Below, piece by piece: positions 23,322 to 35,219 of a DNA stretch of 64,000 nt. The first letter of the stretch is position 1; each line of letters starts with the position of its first letter. Source of the stretch: Cryptomeria japonica (Eukaryota > Streptophyta > Pinopsida > Cupressales > Cupressaceae); NCBI RefSeq assembly GCF_030272615.1, contig NC_081409.1:245047502-245111501 (forward strand). Direction: 5' to 3'. Under the pieces are notes generated by a model that made no database searches, had not been told where the DNA came from, and worked only from the letters and a program-made list of their open reading frames with translations. The translations under genes were made by a program, and so were the position numbers.

Positions 23322-24127
23322 TATAATGTCCTCTCTTCTTTGAGTGATAATTAATTAATTAAATGTTAAATAGTCCTAAGTCCTGTGGGATTATTTAAAT
23401 TTAATTAATTAGCAACTGGACATACTTTATTTTATATAGTGACTTTATAATAATGTCAATGACAAATTATAAAGTAAAGTCACTTTTGAGGGGAAAAGTA
23501 AATTAAAAGAGAAATAAAATAAAGTATTACTTTCAAAAAGGAAAATTATTATAAAAGGAGGAAAAAGTGCATAAAGGATTCATTGTTGAGTTGTTATTTT
23601 CAAAGAAACTTTTCCTTGAGAGCTTTATCAGTTAACCCTAGGACGGAAACCCAAATCAACCCACTTGGTGAATTCATCTTAGAATTCACAGTTGTGCTTC
23701 ATTATTTAATTTGGAGAGATTCGCAAAGTTTTCAAGTTGTATCTTTGCATGAAATATTAACGAAAGGGTTTTGAGCATTATTTTATGCAACACTAGTATG
23801 TACAAACCTATTGATAGGTCTAATGTGTAATGGCAAATTTCTGATTTGTATTTGGGCATGTTTGGCCTATGTAATCCTGAAATCAGATTTGTTTCATATA
23901 TATGTTTGCAATTTTCATGTCATTTATGGTTGGATGAATTCTTGATTGAAGATATTATAATAAGGGATCATTATTGGCATATGTGTTTGTTGTCAACATT
24001 CATTGTAATGAGAAATATAAATTAGAATTCTATGGTTTGGAGTAGAAAACCATAAGACGGAGAATTAGGGCAAATTTCGGGAAATTATTTTTAAAATTAT
24101 AATGCATATCCTATTTGGGATATTTAA
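23322..24127 (+). repeat. 3' LTR of the 4 kb element (unit 1)
   Basis: 806 bp beginning TATAATGTCC and ending GGGATATTTAA, followed by the target duplication GAGAT. It is shorter than the 5' LTR because of small indels. Confidence 0.85.
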
Positions 24128-24132
24128 GAGAT

Positions 24133-25436
24133 ACATAGTTAGGTTTAGTCTTCTTAAGACCATTTTGGTGGTAATGTTCATTCAACAAAAAATGTTTTCT
24201 CACATGGTCTTTCTAATGATCCTGAGTTTCTCAATATAAATATATTTATGACTTTTTTTAATTAAATCATGAACATTTATTAATAAAAGGGAAATCTATT
24301 TCCTCCTTTCACCTCACCCAATTTTATTATGATTTAATGCATTTCTATCATTACAGTTTTAGTATAGATTTTACTTGTTCTCGATCCCTTACTTCTTTCT
24401 CTAATTTCTCTTAGATTCATCAATTCTTTCATTGCAATAAGCTGAAATATATACAAGACCTTATATTTAATCATGCGGGTTTGATTAAATTTGAGGCTTC
24501 ATGGCTTTCATGTACTTAGAAAGAGTATCTATCCAGAGCCCTATAACCTGTTATGTCATTCTTAGTTAGTATGATAGCCTTGAGCTATTTCATAATATTA
24601 AAATTACTTGAGCTATATGTTTCAAAATCCAACCCCTTATTCACTTCAATTCTTTATGACGTTCCCATTATATATTCCAAGATTATGCTAATTCAAAGGA
24701 GTTAAAAAGTAGACTAGATTCTTGTAACCTAGTATAGAAGTCCTTAGAACTGCTTTAGCATCTTTAATTATGTTGGAGATAGGGTAATAGCCATGCACAA
24801 AGATTATGCATTATACCTCACACCCTTATACTCTGTTTAGAGAGTATGCATGACTTCATTAGTCCATTTGCTTTCCTTTGGACCTTATTGCATGTTGAAG
24901 TTGTGCATGATCCTTTGTTTAGTTCAATCCAAGTTTCCTATGATAACCAGTCATAACAAAACTTTTAGCTTTGAATTTTGAAAAGAGTTTCCCTTAACAA
25001 TGAATAATCTCATAATACAACATTGATCCAAATATAAGTCTTTTGACTAGGTTTTTAGAACTTGCTCCCCTATGGTTTTGAACTTTAAGTATAGACAACG
25101 TTTATACTAATTCTAACATCCTTGAACTATAATCCTTAATGAAATCTTGAGGTCCATGTTATAAAGACTCTTAACTATATAATGTTGTAATTTTTATTCC
25201 ATTTTTGAAATTATTTCTAATATCTATTTTTTAAAATTCTCATTTTCTCTTTTTTTCATATGTACGATGATAAAACCATTTTGTAGTTAATCCTTCCAAC
25301 ATGTTTCCAAACAAATTGACATTAATTTTATCATTGAATTTTTAATTAACATTCCTTAAAGATTTTCAGTTCAAGCATTTGCAAAGATATTTGATAATTT
25401 TAGCCGCCTCTAGATCATGAATGTTTGGGGACCAAA
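24133..25436. other. Right spacer of unit 1, no gene seen
   Basis: AT-rich DNA without coding potential. Unit 2 keeps only the two ends of it (37862-37950 and 37951-38204). The boundary with unit 2 is continuous with the sequence type at position 1 of the window. Confidence 0.6.
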
Positions 25437-26429
25437 GAATGCTTAAGCTCCCTCTTTGACTCTTCAGTGATTGATTTCCTAACCTTCGTTGATCTGCCCT
25501 TTCTTCAAACATTTGGTATAGACACCTAGCCCTAAATTCCACCTGGAAGCTACTTTCTGATATCCAGCAAACAGACTTTGAGCTTTAACCAATAAACTCC
25601 CTCACTCTGCATAGATCAAATTTACTTCTAACGGGAAGATAGTAATTCTAATTTGATGAATGGTAATGTTGTGGGGTTAACTCTTTCTCCACAAGTGTAC
25701 ATACTCTTGGTGTTTTTCCTACAACCCTCAATCCTAAGGTTCTCATCAAATCTCAAGTCAGGAATAGAACGTTCAATGTGGTTTTAAAATTATCAACATA
25801 TTAAGGACAAGAAATTCCAACGGTAACAAGGCTTGATTAAGCCTACTTCAATTTGAGCTCCATCATACTCAAGAGGGTTTTCCTATTTCTAGGCCTAAAT
25901 TTGATCATAACCTCTTAGCAACTACTACCTACAGGCCTAATGAAGATGGATTGTTCTCAGATACAATATCCCAATGCTTTGTAAATAGGTGAGAACAAGT
26001 AACTTATAAAACTAAAAAGGGAAGGGAAAAATCAAGATGGATTTTATAATTGAAAGTTTCTAAAAATGATTTAAGCCATACATAGACAGTGCTTATCCTA
26101 GGGAAATGAGTCAAACAAGAGAATGTAAATGGACTCCCATTAGTAAACATACTATAACCAGTAGTTTTCTATTATGTTAATGCTTGACATTAACAAATCT
26201 GCTCATGCTACAACATAGTTCTTCTTACAAGTCCAGATTATTCACTCAACATCACTGCAAGTTGCTGAAAGCAATTTAATCTTTCCCTTGGAAGGAAGCA
26301 AGAAACAACTAACACAAATTAGGAATTCTAAAAGGATGAATTCAAGGCATCCTTAATGCATTGCATTCAAATGAAACTAAATACAATCATGGAGACAATT
26401 TTGTGACATTAAAAAATGAATGCCCAAAC
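25437..26429. other. Left flank of unit 2, no gene seen
   Basis: The first 576 bp match 1-572. The last 417 bp (26013-26429) are the part deleted from unit 1. It ends CAAAC directly before the Copia LTR, which is the inferred original target duplication. Confidence 0.7.
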
Positions 26430-28004
26430 TGTTGGCATTACATTAAGTTTGTTGGTATGAGGATAATGAGAAGGTTGTTGGAGATTGATGATATAATTGA
26501 TAAAGGATGATTACTCTTAATAACATTATTTTGTCATTGATGTCAAGCAATTGATTTTCTGATTCAATATGATGTTTCCATATCTTAAAGATTATGTTTT
26601 GATGAGTATAAAGATGTCGGTAAATGACATAGAAAGAATATGAAATATAAGGGGAGTAATAAGTTATTCAATGGGCAACTATTACCGAGTTAGACAGTGA
26701 TGAGATTATGATATTTTATTGTTTTGATATCCTATATATGTGTATTCGAAGACTGAATAAGAAGGAGAAAATTTTTCATGCAATAGAATGATTAAAGGTT
26801 TGATACTATTCTATTTACCGAGCAAGGACCCAGTCGGTAAATCCCAAGGTTATCGATGTTGGTTAAAGAAGGAAGAAGTCATTGAGCATCATCAGCAAGC
26901 AAAGCTACCGAGACAGTAACCAAGATGAATATAGAATGTCTATCGAGTAAAGTTCAAAATTAACCGAGCAGTAACAAATTGCATTGGATGAATAAATACA
27001 TTAATAAATGAAGGATGCCAATGAGCTCGAGAGTTATAGAAGATTGGAATGTCGTGCAAGAAGTTTGTTAAGGATCAATGGCAATGAAAATTCAAGAGTT
27101 AGATCTACAACACAAATTGAATGGTCATAACCAAGCACATGTACCAAGGAAGGAATACAAGTTTCAAGGCATGATAAAATGTTTTTCAGTTTGAAGGATT
27201 CAATGAACCTAGTCAAGTTTGAAGGATTCAATGAACCTAGTCAAGTTTGAAGATCTGATGGCTAAGATTAATCATGGGAAATGTGATTAAGGAGATTAAG
27301 CGGTTAGGAATTGCTTATAAATAAGGAAAGTTGATGAACAAAGTATGCAGGCAAATAGAAGAGCAGTGATACTGCAGAGGTAATTACCGAGTATAGAATA
27401 TTGAAGATCTGATTGAAGAACAGAGTGAGAAGCCCAGCAAGGAGGAAGATAAGTCTTATGACAAGATTATTTTGAGCACATAGATTCTTCTATAACATTT
27501 CAGATGTGAAGTTGCAGATATATTTTATTACTGTTATTTATTTTTGTAAGTGACAGGAAATCTCTTAACCAAGTGGACCTAACAGTCTTATTTGTAAATC
27601 CTCTAGCAAGGTAACATTCTAATTGAGTGTTTGAAATCCTTTGACAAGGTCACTTCTAACAAAGTGCAAGATTTTGATAGATCTAAGGGAAATCCCTTGA
27701 CCGGGTCACATCTAGCAATGTGTTTATGTAATCTTTAACATGATTGGCTTTTAACCGAGCATACTCTATAAGAGTATATTTTCTTAGTGGGTCTGAAATG
27801 CCATAGTGGTTTTTCCCTATTAGGGTTTCCACATTAAATCTGGTGTTAAATGTGTTTTGATATTTCAAGCTTATCAGTTTATGAGTTTGAATGATTTACA
27901 GTCATAGTTGCATATCAAGTAAGTTCTACCGAGGTTGAATCTGATTAGAGCATTGAATTGTGAGTTTATCTGATTCACCCCCCTCCCTTCTCATCTAAAT
28001 AACA
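26430..28004 (+). repeat. 5' LTR of unit 2 Copia element
   Basis: 1575 bp, TG...CA. It contains a 29-bp tandem duplication at about 27190-27247 that is absent from the other copies, a TATA box at 27316, and the mini-hairpin array at about 27562-27776. It has about seven exact ACCGAG hexamers. Confidence 0.92.
27316..27325 (+). promoter_or_regulatory. Putative TATA box, unit 2 Copia LTR
   Basis: TATAAATAAG at the same LTR position as in unit 1. Confidence 0.6.
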
Positions 28005-28006
28005 AT

Positions 28007-28018
28007 TGGTATCAGAGC
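28007..28018 (+). other. Primer binding site, unit 2 Copia
   Basis: TGGTATCAGAGC two bases after the LTR, complementary to initiator tRNA-Met. Confidence 0.9.
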
Positions 28019-28066
28019 TAGAACTCTGAAAGAAAAGTTTAAAGGAACTTAAGGCAAGATCCAAAG

Positions 28067-28985
28067 GTGTATAAAAGGGATGCACCAAAGTTGAACAAGT
28101 CAAGTTTGACCACATGGCAGAAAAGGATGAAGCTGCACTTATCAAGAATTGGAGAATATGCAACATATTATCTGGAGAATGATTACACTGCACCTAGCAC
28201 CTACCCTATGACAGTGGAAGAAATAAACGCAAAGCAAGAACATATTCAAGCAATGATTGAAATTACATCAGCATTGACTGACTCAGAGTTTAACGATCTA
28301 GAAGGTTGTATTGATGCCAAAGCTATGTGGAATAAGCTCACATCTGTGTATGGTGGTGATGAACATGTTCAAAGAGAAAAAGTAGACAGTCTAAGAGCAC
28401 AAATTGAATCCATGAGAATGAATGAAGGTGAGAACATAATCCAATACAGTACAAGGTTAAAGGAAACTATCAATCGAATCAAAGGAGTAGGAGAAACTAT
28501 TGAAGAAAAGGATGTAACAAGTAAGTTGCTGAGAACACTTCTACCTACTTATGCCATTCGAGTCTCTACAATTAATGAATTAAGGTCTGTACCAAAAATG
28601 CCAGTCTCTTTGGATGCTACTATCGGTAAGCTACATGCTTTTGAGTTAAGTAATTTTGATAACAATGGGTCTTCGATAAACAAAGTTGAATCTGCATTCA
28701 GTTGTTTTCATCTTGGTGAATCTGATGATTACAATGATAGAATGTATAAGTATGTTGAAGGAAATCACATTGGAGCAAGTGAGAGATTTCGCAAAAACAT
28801 GGAAGAAGTACACAAACTATATGAGGAAATCAGAAAGCAAGAAGAGTTAAGTATGAAGCATTATTGGCCAAAAGGTTACCGAGAGGCAAAGGTAAGTATA
28901 AAGGAAAGTTACCTTTAAAATGTTTTAACTGTGATAAAATTGGACATATGGCTTCTAACTGTGCTAACGAAGAATCTAGTGAAAA
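28067..28985 (+). pseudogene. gag: Copia gag, nearly intact (unit 2)
   Basis: The longest gag reading frame in the window runs from 28067 to 28918. The start codon aligned with the ATG of unit 1 has become GTG. The Gag core is uninterrupted, from TTWQKRMKLHLSRIG through NIIQYSTRLKETINRIKGVG and TLLPTYAIRVSTINELRS. A 5-bp insertion near 28850 shifts the frame before the nucleocapsid part. The CCHC knuckle itself is intact in the shifted frame (28921-28962, CFNCDKIGHMASNC). A TGA at 28997 replaces CGA in an ACCGAG motif. The usual role is particle assembly and RNA packaging. Confidence 0.88.
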
Positions 28986-29645
28986 GAGAGAATACTGAGA
29001 TGACAGACAAAAAGACAACCAATAGAGAGGGCACCGAGACTTCAGAAGGAGAGATAGAAAGACATGCCTAGTAGCTGATGAGGAATCCAATGATGATAAA
29101 TCTGATGGGACTGAGATAGAGGAAGTTGTATATGTGGCTATCAAAGATGGATTAGATGAAGAAAGGTATGAATAAAAAGCCTTAATATCACACATAAATA
29201 ATAATGATTCTTGGATCATAGATAGTGGATGCTCACATCACATGACAGGTGATAAACACAAGTTTGTTAAATTAGAAGATCATGATGGAGGTTATGTAAG
29301 ATTTGGTAATGATGCACCTTTTCCCATGAAAGGTAAAGGTTCTATCACACTTCTTGACAATGCTAAATGTGATGATGTATATTGGGTTGAAGGTCTGAAA
29401 TACAATTTGTTGAGTGTAGCACATCTAAACAATATAGGATATTGAATAGAATTTCTGAAAGAAATTGTCAAAGTTCATGACAAACATCAAAAGTTGTCTG
29501 CAACTAGGACTCAAACAAGAGGTAATACATTTCATCTTGACTCAACTCGGAACAATTGTCTGTATACAAAAATAGAAGATACCTGGTTATGGCATAAAAG
29601 GTTTTGTCATGTAAATTTTGATAACCTGATCAAAATAAGTAAGAA
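28986..29645 (+). pseudogene. Copia protease and start of integrase, truncated (unit 2)
   Basis: The protease region contains WIIDSGCSHHMTGD near 29213 and is open from 29242 to 29445. Stops lie before it (TGAATAAAA near 29169) and at 29443 (TGA). The pre-integrase start (TWLWHKRFCHVNFDNLI) follows and is cut at 29645 by the deletion junction. Nothing of the integrase core, RT or RNase H remains in unit 2. Confidence 0.82.
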
Positions 29646-30569
29646 TCTAGAAGCCTTGTTTTCATGAAGGAGAAACATTAGCATATATATGAATGTGATA
29701 TTGTAAAATATGATAAGAGAACAAACAACCACCAACCATTACCTTCATAAGCAATGATTAATATTACCAATTGCAAGAGGTGCCATAATTCATTGATATA
29801 CAGGCCCAATACATGATCGAAGTTTATCCTTGACACAACAATCTCAAGTTGTGAATCAAGATAAGTATATCTTCTCAACTATTTTATAATAAATCTAAAT
29901 TAAATATCGTAATGAAGTGTCTTCAATTCGGGCAAATTTTATATTACAGTTCTCACTTTAAGTTTGAATTCTTGTTCAAAATGAAATTAAGGAAATGCCT
30001 AAATGGGAACATTACATGCACCCACTCCATAATTGGCCTCAATCCAAAAGTCCACTCCTCATCCATACATTCCTTTAGGATCCACCAAGCATCCTCCTGG
30101 CTTCCCACCTCCAACCCCCATGCTACAAGTAGTGAAATGATATCAATATTAGTTTGATATCGATGCTTTTTTTTTCATAAATTATTCCCCAAACAAGATG
30201 TTCAAAATTTGCACAAATAGAGGATCGTCATGCTTGGAAATATTTTGTAGTCTCTTCTTTGAGATTCAACCCAAAAATACCAATTATTTCTTAGTAGTAA
30301 CCAAGGTAAAATTCACCTCCATCCTACAACTCTTCACCACCAACCCTCTACATGCCACCTCACACCAATTTCAAATAGTTGTACAATAAAAATAGCCAAA
30401 ATGCCTTTAAAATAAAACACATGTCCCATCATAGTTAAACTACACACCTTTCCATTATGACTATTGCAATTGGTGGCATACAACACACCATTATTAATCA
30501 AGTTGGATCTCTTAGAGATCCTCCCAATAAAATTTCCTTTGCTCTTCCATTAATGACAACACCCACTTT
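29646..30569. other. Spacer of unit 2, no gene seen
   Basis: Collinear with 13094-14029 of unit 1 and 55950-56899 of unit 3. The recurrent short ORFs reflect duplication, not selection. Confidence 0.5.
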
Positions 30570-31005
30570 GACAACCTATCTACCACCATATTTCCATTTC
30601 TCAACACGAGTAATTTTAAAATCCTTAAAAGTTATTAAAAGTTCTCTTCTAATTTTAAGATATTTATTTAATTTCCATGTTGGAATTTCACCCCTAATAA
30701 TGACATTGATAACAATTAGAGAATTATTCTCAAAATGCAATTGGGATAATGATAATTTATTGGCCATCTTGACTGCTAATAAAGTTGCTTGCATTTAGGC
30801 TTCATTGTTTGTACTTTCCTTCAATCTTTTAGCTCTAATTGCCAAAATATTTATGTTCTAATCACTTGACACAAATCCTACACCTAATGGGCTTGGATTC
30901 CCTTTTGACGCTCCTTCAAAGTTGACTTTCACTCATCCCACATTCGGTTTCATTCAATCAACAACTTCCTTCCCATTGGAATCGAGACCAACCTGGAGAG
31001 GCTAA
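30570..31005 (-). pseudogene. LINE RNase H remnant, unit 2
   Basis: This is the second copy of the minus-strand RNase H-like domain. The best-preserved part (30794 to 30576) begins MQATLLAVKMANKLSLSQLH and includes FENNSLIVINVIIRGEIP. The catalytic Asp of the DSL motif is Asn here. The shared stop precedes MQATLL. As in unit 1, no RT lies upstream; instead the 31049-31465 insertion begins 45 bp further along. Confidence 0.6.
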
Positions 31006-31048
31006 AAAGTAGACCAATGTTTATACTATATTATAATTATTAATATTA

Positions 31049-31465
31049 TGTTTTTGATTAATGAAAAAGCAGGTTTTGAAGGGGCCCTGAAACCCTATAC
31101 AAGCATGATTAAAATAGCAAAGCCATGAGAAATAGAACAAAAGGAAACAACCAGCAAAAAACCGAGAAGAACCCACTAAAGCCCTTAAAAGCCAGCAGGT
31201 CGTCCAGAAATCAGATTTTATCCAGGGCTTTAGCCAGGGTGCTACTAATTTCTTGTAGCTCTTTGATGTTGTCTTTGAGGTTAGGAGGGTCCTTGGCAGC
31301 AGCAGCCACAACTTTCTTGATACTGGCCCTGGTTCTCTTAGCAAATCCACCCGCCGGGGTAGCATCACCACCACTTTCAGTCTGGATGGTCTCCTCCTCT
31401 AGGTCAAGCTCCACGACCGGTTTAGGAGTATGGTCAAAGACCTTGGCAATGTCGTCCAGGTTTAC
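31049..31465 (-). mobile_element. Probable 5'-truncated LINE 3' end inserted in unit 2
   Basis: A 417-bp block is absent from units 1 and 3 and is visibly more GC-rich than its surroundings. On the minus strand it opens with an alanine/lysine-rich coding stretch (KRTRASIKKVVAAAAKDPPN, then LKDNIKELQEISSTLAKALD) and ends in a short A-rich tail (AATCAAAAA at 31051-31059 on that strand). This fits a truncated LINE. After it, 120 bp of AT-rich unit DNA are repeated (31466-31585 and again further on), so the insertion came with a local duplication. The family is unrecognised. Confidence 0.45.
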
Positions 31466-32121
31466 AAATAATTTTATAAAAATACTATAAAGGGAAGTAC
31501 TCGCCACTATGTAACACTTGTCTTATTTTGTTAGGATATTCTATATTATTTTTTTATTTATTCTAATTCTTCCTTCTCTTTTTTGGATTCAAGTGAGAGT
31601 TATAATCAATGTTACAAAAAATATAATTATATAATATAATTTAAAACAAACTTTAAAATTATAATAATTAAAACAAATAATTTTATTACAATACTATAAA
31701 GGGAAGTACTTGACACTACGTGACACTTGTCTTATTTTGTTAGGATATTCTATATTATTTTTTTATTTATTCTAATTCTTCCTTCTCTTTTTTGGATTTA
31801 AAAATTTATTTTAATTATTTGTCTTCTTATGGAATTATAAATTATAGTTACTATGATAATTATTAAAAGGAATTAGAACTAATTTAATTTGTGATTTTTT
31901 TATCTTATTAAATTTTTATTTATTGTAGAATAATTATCTTTTTATTTTTATTTTATTTATATATAAAAAAAATCAACTAAAAGTCTAAATTAAAAGTTTA
32001 GAGCAAGAGAGAAAGAGGGAGAGAGGAACTAATGTTTGATTACTTGTCTCATGCCAATAATTTAAGGGTACCATGTGTCCTTGTTGAGTTATGCTTAGGG
32101 TAGCATGCAATTTGATTATTA
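31466..32121. repeat. AT-rich spacer with local duplication (unit 2)
   Basis: 31466-31585 and about 31670-31795 are near-identical copies of the segment around 14590-14715 of unit 1. The remainder is collinear with 14715-15041. Confidence 0.65.
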
Positions 32122-33223
32122 TCTTCGTCTTTATCTCTATTCTCTATCTATATCTCTTTATCTCTACTTGTATCTCTCTCTCTGCCTCTCCCCCCCCCCC
32201 AAATTATCCTTCCCACTATATCTATCTCTCCTTGTTTCTCTCCCTCTCTCTACTCCCTATCATCCCCTCTTTTTTATCTCTTTACTTATCCTCTATCCTC
32301 TCTCTATTTATCTCCCTAATGCCCCCTCTCTTTTGATCTATTTATATTCTCCCTCTCCATATCTATATCCATATCTCTCCAACTCACACACACATTTCTT
32401 GTTTCTTCCTCCCTATCTCTATACCTATAACTCTCATTCACACAAACATACACTCCCTATTTCTCCCTCCCCTTCTCTATCTCCATCTCCATCTCTATCT
32501 TTATCTCTATCTCTATCTCTCTCTTTTACACACAATCTCCTTTCATTTCTCCTATTCACTCTATATCCCTCTCCACCTCTCTCTATGTATCCACTTTCTA
32601 TATATTAATCTTTCTATATCTCTACCTATATTTGTTATTCAATCCATCTCTCTTGTATGATACTTTATCTCTATGTTTCTCTATGTCTCCCTCTCTCTCT
32701 TCCCCTCCTCTACCTATCTCTATCCCTTTCTGCCCCCTCTCTCTCCAACCCTTTGGTTCCTCTATATTTCTCCTCATCTCTATCTCTCATTCCCTCCCTA
32801 TCCCCCTATCTATCTCTTTATCTCCACATGTCTCTCCCTTTCCCTTCTTGTATATCTATCTCTCTTTGTTTCTCTTCCAATATATGTATATATCTCTCTC
32901 GATCTCCCCTTATTTCTCTCACCCTCCCTCCATCTATATATGTCCATCTCTAGTTCTCTTTGTTGATATATCTCTATCTCTCTCCCTTTCCCTCCCTCTC
33001 TCTCTCTATATATATTTATATATCTATCTTTCCATCACTTTGTCTCACCATATATATCTCTTTCTCTCTTTCCCTTCCTCTATAGATCTCCCAATCTCTT
33101 CCTCTCTATCTTTCCTTCTCTATCCCCATTTTTTTTAATCTTCATCTCTTCCTCTACCTCTCCTTATCTATTTTTGATCTCTTTCTCTCTTGGTCTATCT
33201 TCATCTTTACCTCTATCTTCCTC

Positions 33224-33263
<40 letters not shown>

Positions 33264-33628
33264 GACCTCTAGACCTCTAGACCTCTATATCTATATATCT
33301 ATATTTATCTTTCCATATTTCTTCTTTCATCTATCCCTCTATATTTACATACTTATCTATCTCAATCTACCACTAGATCTCTCACACTCTCTATATATAT
33401 CACTTCTCATCTCTGTCTTTATCTTTCTAGCGATCCCTCTATTATTTTTCTCTTTCATATCTTTGTTTTCCTCTTTCCCTTTCTCTTTCTCTCCATGTCT
33501 CTCTCTACCATCTTCATCTCCTATGTCTCCATATCAATCTCTATCTCTAACTATATCTCTATATCTTACCCCGTTCTCTCTCATTCTTCCCCATTTCTAT
33601 CTCTCCCTCTCTATCCCTCCCACCCTAT
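32122..33628. repeat. Polypyrimidine tract, unit 2
   Basis: Second copy of the C/T-rich tract, shortened by about 390 bp near 32608 (unit 1 equivalent about 15525-15920). The (CTAGACCT)n run near 33263 and an extended CT dinucleotide run near 33232 differ in length from unit 1. Confidence 0.93.
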
Positions 33629-34955
33629 TACAAACATAACATGGATCTATTAATATTAGAAGTCGATTAACTTCTTATTTGCATTTTATTAAGTTGACAG
33701 GCTTCTATTATGGACCTAAAGGCAAAAATTGCAATACCTATCTCACACTTATAAACCACCAAAATTTGTGCTCTCAAACATTTTTATGACAAACAGAAAT
33801 AGATTTTTTTGGGCCCAGAGAAAAATTCTGTTGAAGTTTGGTATTGAGGGTTTTTGTAATTATCCTTTCATAAACTTGCAGCAGTGACAACAATAAAAAT
33901 GCCTTGTTGAAAATCAAGGATAAACATTCTACCACTGGTGCTTAGTTCAGTAAATTATTAAGTACACGAGCAGTCAAACAAAACTCACACATTAACAGGT
34001 ATTTACATTCTTCCCTTTGTTGAATCGTTGTCCTTTTTGAGAGTTAATTTTGGCATTTTTTTCTCTGTACGGTTTATTTTTCTGTTGTACAAGTATAAAG
34101 ATTTATATTATTTGGAATTCGTCCAGTCTCGTATAAATCTCCATTGGCATTCTTGAAAATAAATTATGCTAGGGTATAGAAAGAGGGATAAATATGGGGT
34201 TTTTTTCTCTCTATACCGTTGAATTCTATAAACATGTATAAATAATCTAAAGAGGGACAAATTTGGGGTTACATAAGGTGTAAATAACATAAAGAGGGAT
34301 GAATTTGTGGTTGTCTTCTGCTCATGTGACAATAAAACCTCAAAAGCCCATGTGTAATCTCACAATAATAGCATTCCATGAGACCACACTTCATTGAAGT
34401 ATTTTGTCAAAAAGTTCATCCACATTCTGTATGATTCGAAATCTCGCGTACATGCCTACCAAAGCATTTCCAACAACAACATCCAAAAAAAATCCACTTT
34501 CAATTATTGTTTTATTAATTCTCATGCCCTATTCCAAATATCATTTGGCATAGGTGTGTAGAATGCTAGCACAATCTTTTTATAAAATCATTGAAAATGT
34601 TGCACTATCTGAGATAATTACCAATCCTATGTAAATCCATTGAAGATGCCTAAGAAGAGTAGGGCAATTTTCAATGGATATGGTCGTAAATGTACCGATT
34701 ACAAATGTAGAGTCTTTCAGGTTGACAAGAAATGGGTATAGTGGTCACTATTGTAATTTTATTTTACATCTGCTCTTTGGATATGCCACAAGTTTCTAAT
34801 GACTTTTGCACAAATCCACTTTGTGCAATTCCTATGATCTAGGAATCCCTTCAAACTAGTTTACTTTGAGGAATTCTAACAGTTTGCATGCCTTGCTTGT
34901 AATTCCACATTGCCTTCCAAATTGCATGAGTTTTGGACTATTGGCCTCTCCCTTG
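33629..34955. other. Spacer of unit 2, no gene seen
   Basis: Collinear with 16918-18250 of unit 1. It ends at about 34955 in a deletion junction that jumps to the equivalent of 21270, removing the 5' LTR of the 4 kb element. Confidence 0.55.
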
Positions 34956-35219
34956 CATCAGTTGCATGTTAGTTTGGAAACTACCCAGATCTTGCATGTC
35001 AGTTTGGTGAACTTGAAAGTCAATTAAGGTGACTACCTAGATACTGCATGTCAGTTTGGTGAACTTGAAATTAGTTGTTTCAGCCACATACAATAAGTTT
35101 ATAAAATGTCACAACAATGGGTGTTATTATAGATGGATGATTTCCACCTTACATTCTGAAATCAAAGTCACATACAACAAGTGTAAAAAAGGTTACAACA
35201 ATGGATTAAGGTGTTACAA

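Larger units (their letters stand above)
20105..24127 (+). mobile_element. Non-autonomous LTR retrotransposon, 4.0 kb (unit 1)
   Basis: Direct repeats of about 0.8 kb begin TGTAATGTCC or TATAATGTCC and end GGGATATTTWA. They flank 2.4 kb of internal DNA with a PBS (TGGTATTAGAGC, one change from the tRNA-Met type) and a PPT (GGGGTGGGAGGAC). A perfect 5-bp target duplication GAGAT lies at 20100-20104 and 24128-24132. No protease, integrase or RT motif is present. The internal ORFs are unrecognised. The element needs outside proteins to move. The terminal WA in place of CA is unusual and could be C-to-T decay or a family trait. Confidence 0.85.
26430..29645 (+). mobile_element. Copia element, 5' half only (unit 2)
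   Basis: It keeps the complete 5' LTR, PBS, gag and protease and stops inside the pre-integrase domain at about 29645, where the sequence switches to the spacer homologous to 13094. The rest of the element and about 5 kb of downstream unit DNA are missing. The junction shows GAA microhomology. It is the least damaged gag of the window. Confidence 0.9.
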
